A stretch of 7,151 nucleotides of DNA, taken from the NCBI GenBank assembly GCA_903837815.1, contig CAILWD010000491.1, forward strand, positions 1-7,151, written 5' to 3'. Under the pieces are notes generated by a model, which was not told the DNA's origin, did no database searches, and saw only the letters and a program-made list of their open reading frames with translations. Made by a program: the position numbers and the translations under genes. Of the stretch, positions 5,429-7,151 are shown piece after piece (the first letter of the stretch is position 1; every line of letters begins with the position of its first letter). The stretch is from an uncultured Chloroflexota bacterium. GTDB lineage: Bacteria > Chloroflexota > Anaerolineae > Anaerolineales > Villigracilaceae.

Positions 5429-6444
5429 CTTCCTTCTTCCACCACCTCCACCCGCCGACCATCCCAGCCGCACAAGCGCGCTGGCGTTACACCTTGGGTG
5501 CAGGTGGAACGGCAGTTTTCCTTACGCTGGTCATCGGCGTGACAGGGATTCTGGAAATGTTTTACTACGCCCCGAATCCGCAGGAAGCCGCGCTCTCGGT
5601 ACAGACCATCACCTACCACGTGCCGTTTGGCTGGCTGATCCGCAACCTGCATTACTGGGCGGCGCAGGCGTTGATCGTGATTTCAGCGATTCATTTTTTG
5701 CGGATTATTTTCACCGCCGCCTACGGAAGTCCACGCCGATTTAACTATCTGCTCGGACTGGCACTCTTTGTTCTCTCTCTCATGCTTGACTTTACAGGCT
5801 ACATTCTACGCTGGGACATGGACATCTGCTGGCCGCTGACCACTGGCACAAACCTGCTGAAAACGATTCCATTCATCGGAGAGTTTCTCTTTCGCATTGC
5901 CATCGGCGGAGGGGAAGCCTGTGCTACAGCTCTACTTCGTTTTTACGCCTGGCACATCTTCGGCTTGACCATCCTTATCGTCATCCTCGGCTTTTGGCAC
6001 GCCTTCCGCGTCCGCCGTGACGGGGGAATCGCCGTCCCACCGCCGACTCTTCGCGTTCACACAGAGCGCATCTCCCGCAATGAACTTGTCCGTCGCGAGG
6101 TGCTGGCAATTTTCATCGTCAGCATCGTTTTGATTTTACTTTCAAGTTTCTTTCCTGCACCAATCGCTCCCGCCATGACTGGCAAGCCCACTCCCAGCGC
6201 AGAAGCACATGCGCCGTGGTTCTTCCTCTGGGTTCAACAAATGCTCAAATGGGGCGACCCGTTTATTTTCGGCGTTCTCATCCCGCTCGGTATTTTGACT
6301 TTCCTAGCCCTCATTCCGTACGTTTTTCCCAAACCCGCTGACGCTGATGTTGGAAGTTGGTTTCCGAAGTCCAACCGCCTTGTGCAAGTGATTGTTGGGT
6401 TGATTGGATTATTTATCCTCATTCTAACTCTCGCAAACAAGTAA
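5422..6444 (+). CDS. Cytochrome b, fused b6/subunit IV type, with altered Qo motif
   Basis: A 340-residue membrane diheme cytochrome b. Four His ligands sit in two helices: H77 and H91 (13 residues between) and H178 and H193 (14 between). The second spacing is that of cytochrome b6 rather than mitochondrial-type cytochrome b. About seven helices are visible (near 26-48, 75-99, 108-129, 170-195, 226-243, 280-300, 320-338), matching b6 (four) plus subunit IV (three) in one chain. The Qo-site PEWY motif is replaced by APWF (264-267), and the region around 'DICWPLTTGTN' differs from the usual WGATV-like sequence. The protein therefore belongs to a variant group and may not do standard quinol bifurcation. 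No Rieske gene is in the window. The ATG at 5422 was chosen because the in-frame GTG at 5371 lies inside the terminator hairpin and would add a non-membrane Pro/Phe-rich extension. The next in-frame Met is M46, inside the first helix. No clear ribosome binding site is present. Confidence 0.9.
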   Translation: MRPSFFHHLHPPTIPAAQARWRYTLGAGGTAVFLTLVIGVTGILEMFYYAPNPQEAALSVQTITYHVPFGWLIRNLHYWAAQALIVISAIHFLRIIFTAAYGSPRRFNYLLGLALFVLSLMLDFTGYILRWDMDICWPLTTGTNLLKTIPFIGEFLFRIAIGGGEACATALLRFYAWHIFGLTILIVILGFWHAFRVRRDGGIAVPPPTLRVHTERISRNELVRREVLAIFIVSIVLILLSSFFPAPIAPAMTGKPTPSAEAHAPWFFLWVQQMLKWGDPFIFGVLIPLGILTFLALIPYVFPKPADADVGSWFPKSNRLVQVIVGLIGLFILILTLANK

Positions 6445-6456
6445 AAAGGTAAACAG
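6433..6456. repeat. Octamer array (GTAAACAR-like), copy 2, overlapping a stop codon
   Basis: The units GCAAACAA, GTAAAAAG and GTAAACAG run in tandem and resemble the array at 5319-5342. The first unit and the TAA inside the second form the last codons of cytochrome b (Ala-Asn-Lys-stop). The repeat has therefore either supplied the end of that gene or arisen by chance similarity. It runs directly into the second pyrimidine-rich leader. Confidence 0.5.
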
Positions 6457-6459
6457 GTA

Positions 6460-6504
6460 TTCATCCTTCATAATTCATCCTTCATCCTTTCTTCCTCATG
6501 CGCC
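6460..6504 (+). repeat. Pyrimidine-rich leader repeat, copy 2
   Basis: TTCATCC-type repeats fill 6460-6497, immediately before ATGCGCC (6498-6504). The length is identical to copy 1 (38 nt), with 30 of 38 matching bases and the same seven bases at the start codon. No purine-rich ribosome binding site is visible. No hairpin separates it from the cytochrome b stop 53 nt upstream of the ATG, so cytochrome b and the following cytochrome c are probably co-transcribed. Confidence 0.6.
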
Positions 6505-7151
6505 GCCTCCTTCCCCTTTTCTCGTTTCTCTTTTTTATAACTCTCCTCCTCGTCTGGTATCTGGATTCGCGCCAGCCTGACGCCGTTGAATTAGTTCCCA
6601 CGCTCACGGGGAAACCTGAATACTGCGTCACCTGCCACGCGGATTTGCCTGAAATCAGCCCGTCGCATCCCGTCGAAACCTTTGGCTGTGTCATCTGTCA
6701 CGGAGGAGAACGGCTCGCCCTCAATGCCGACCTTGCCCACGCGACCATGCGCGGCGGGGCGAATCCTTCCAACCTGACGGTGGTGGAGGAATCCTGCGGC
6801 GGGAACAACTGTCACTCAGGCAGCGAAGCCGATGACCGTCACCACATCCAACGGGTGATGACCAGCATCCAGTCCACGTATGCGGGCGCGATTGGAAACA
6901 TCCGCTACACGTTTGGCGCGCAATCGGACTTGAATGCCCACTTTGGAATTAATTCCGTGACAGACGAAGAGACAAAAACTGGAATTACTTCACTCTCTGC
7001 ATTTGACCCGATCAGCGAAGAAAATCCATTCGTCCAACAATTTGGCGAAAACTGCCTGACCTGTCACATCAATGCGTTGCCGAGAGAAGGAGGAGCATAC
7101 GCGCGCCAAACAGGATGCGCTGCGTGTCATACCCCCCTCCGTCTCCCCCCA
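6498..7151 (+). CDS. Multiheme cytochrome c (partial, 3' end outside window)
   Basis: An open frame of 218 codons runs without a stop to the window edge, so the C-terminus is missing. A short Arg-containing N-terminus and hydrophobic stretch (about 4-20) form a signal sequence or uncleaved anchor; no clear cleavage site is seen. Five heme c motifs are present so far: CVTCH (43-47), CVICH (64-68), CGGNNCH (100-106), CLTCH (186-190) and CAACH (207-211). The third is CX4CH, a spacing known from tetraheme cytochrome c3. A heme-free stretch of about 80 residues lies between motifs three and four. H57, H81, H115, H116 and H148 could be distal ligands. It follows cytochrome b by 53 nt and is likely its extracytoplasmic electron partner. 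The start is the only Met giving an export signal, but it lacks a ribosome binding site. The family is not recognised beyond multiheme cytochrome c. Confidence 0.88.
   Translation, partial: MRRLLPLFSFLFFITLLLVWYLDSRQPDAVELVPTLTGKPEYCVTCHADLPEISPSHPVETFGCVICHGGERLALNADLAHATMRGGANPSNLTVVEESCGGNNCHSGSEADDRHHIQRVMTSIQSTYAGAIGNIRYTFGAQSDLNAHFGINSVTDEETKTGITSLSAFDPISEENPFVQQFGENCLTCHINALPREGGAYARQTGCAACHTPLRLPP

Noticed and set aside
4135..5652. 505-residue open frame on the - strand across the NrfD gene, the hairpin and cytochrome b
   Set aside because: The translation is highly charged, rich in Asp, Glu and His, with no domain, as expected from the complement of hydrophobic membrane codons. It also crosses the repeat region.

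Overview
The window holds the front of a membrane-bound, molybdenum-dependent respiratory gene cluster. All seven supported genes are on the + strand, and almost every base is accounted for by a gene or a short structured intergenic element. The organism is an anaerobic or facultative bacterium with quinone-based respiration. Base composition is moderate, somewhat above 50% GC. The gene content (HybB-type NrfD subunit, b6/subunit-IV-like cytochrome b, multiheme cytochromes) and the intergenic style (a 'GTCATTCTGAGCGAAGCG' palindromic element, GTAAACAR octamers, TTCATCC-rich leaders) remind me most of Chloroflexota, class Anaerolineae. That placement rests on memory of such genomes and is tentative.

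Layout. (1) 30-329 encodes a small ArsR-family regulator with a short dyad overlapping its ribosome binding site. (2) 330-425 is a palindromic, REP/MITE-like repeat between the regulator and the cluster. (3) 454-5307 is a tightly packed unit of four genes: a membrane-anchored triheme cytochrome c, a Tat-exported molybdopterin oxidoreductase of the PsrA/PhsA type, a four-cluster ferredoxin subunit with a C-terminal membrane anchor, and a ten-helix HybB-type NrfD quinone module. Gaps are 12 nt, 1 nt and a 4-nt overlap, and each gene has a purine-rich ribosome binding site. (4) 5308-5421 holds an octamer array, a terminator-like hairpin and a pyrimidine-rich leader. (5) 5422-6444 is a cytochrome b of fused b6/subunit IV form that lacks the PEWY glutamate. 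(6) 6433-6497 repeats the octamer-plus-leader arrangement. (7) 6498-7151 is a multiheme cytochrome c with five heme motifs so far, one of them CX4CH, cut off by the window edge.

How the genes probably work together (inference). The HybB-type subunit exchanges electrons with menaquinone in the membrane. The ferredoxin subunit relays them through four [4Fe-4S] clusters to the N-terminal cluster and Mo-bis-MGD site of the catalytic subunit on the outer face of the membrane. The triheme cytochrome offers a second electron port. Cytochrome b and the second multiheme cytochrome form a further quinol/cytochrome c branch, which may be a separate transcription unit because of the hairpin. The substrate cannot be read from the sequence. 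A sulfur compound (polysulfide, thiosulfate or tetrathionate) is the best guess from family resemblance and the likely cysteine Mo ligand. The combination of a PsrA-like catalytic subunit, a HybB-type membrane subunit, a DsrJ-like triheme cytochrome and a variant cytochrome b is the most interesting thing in the window.
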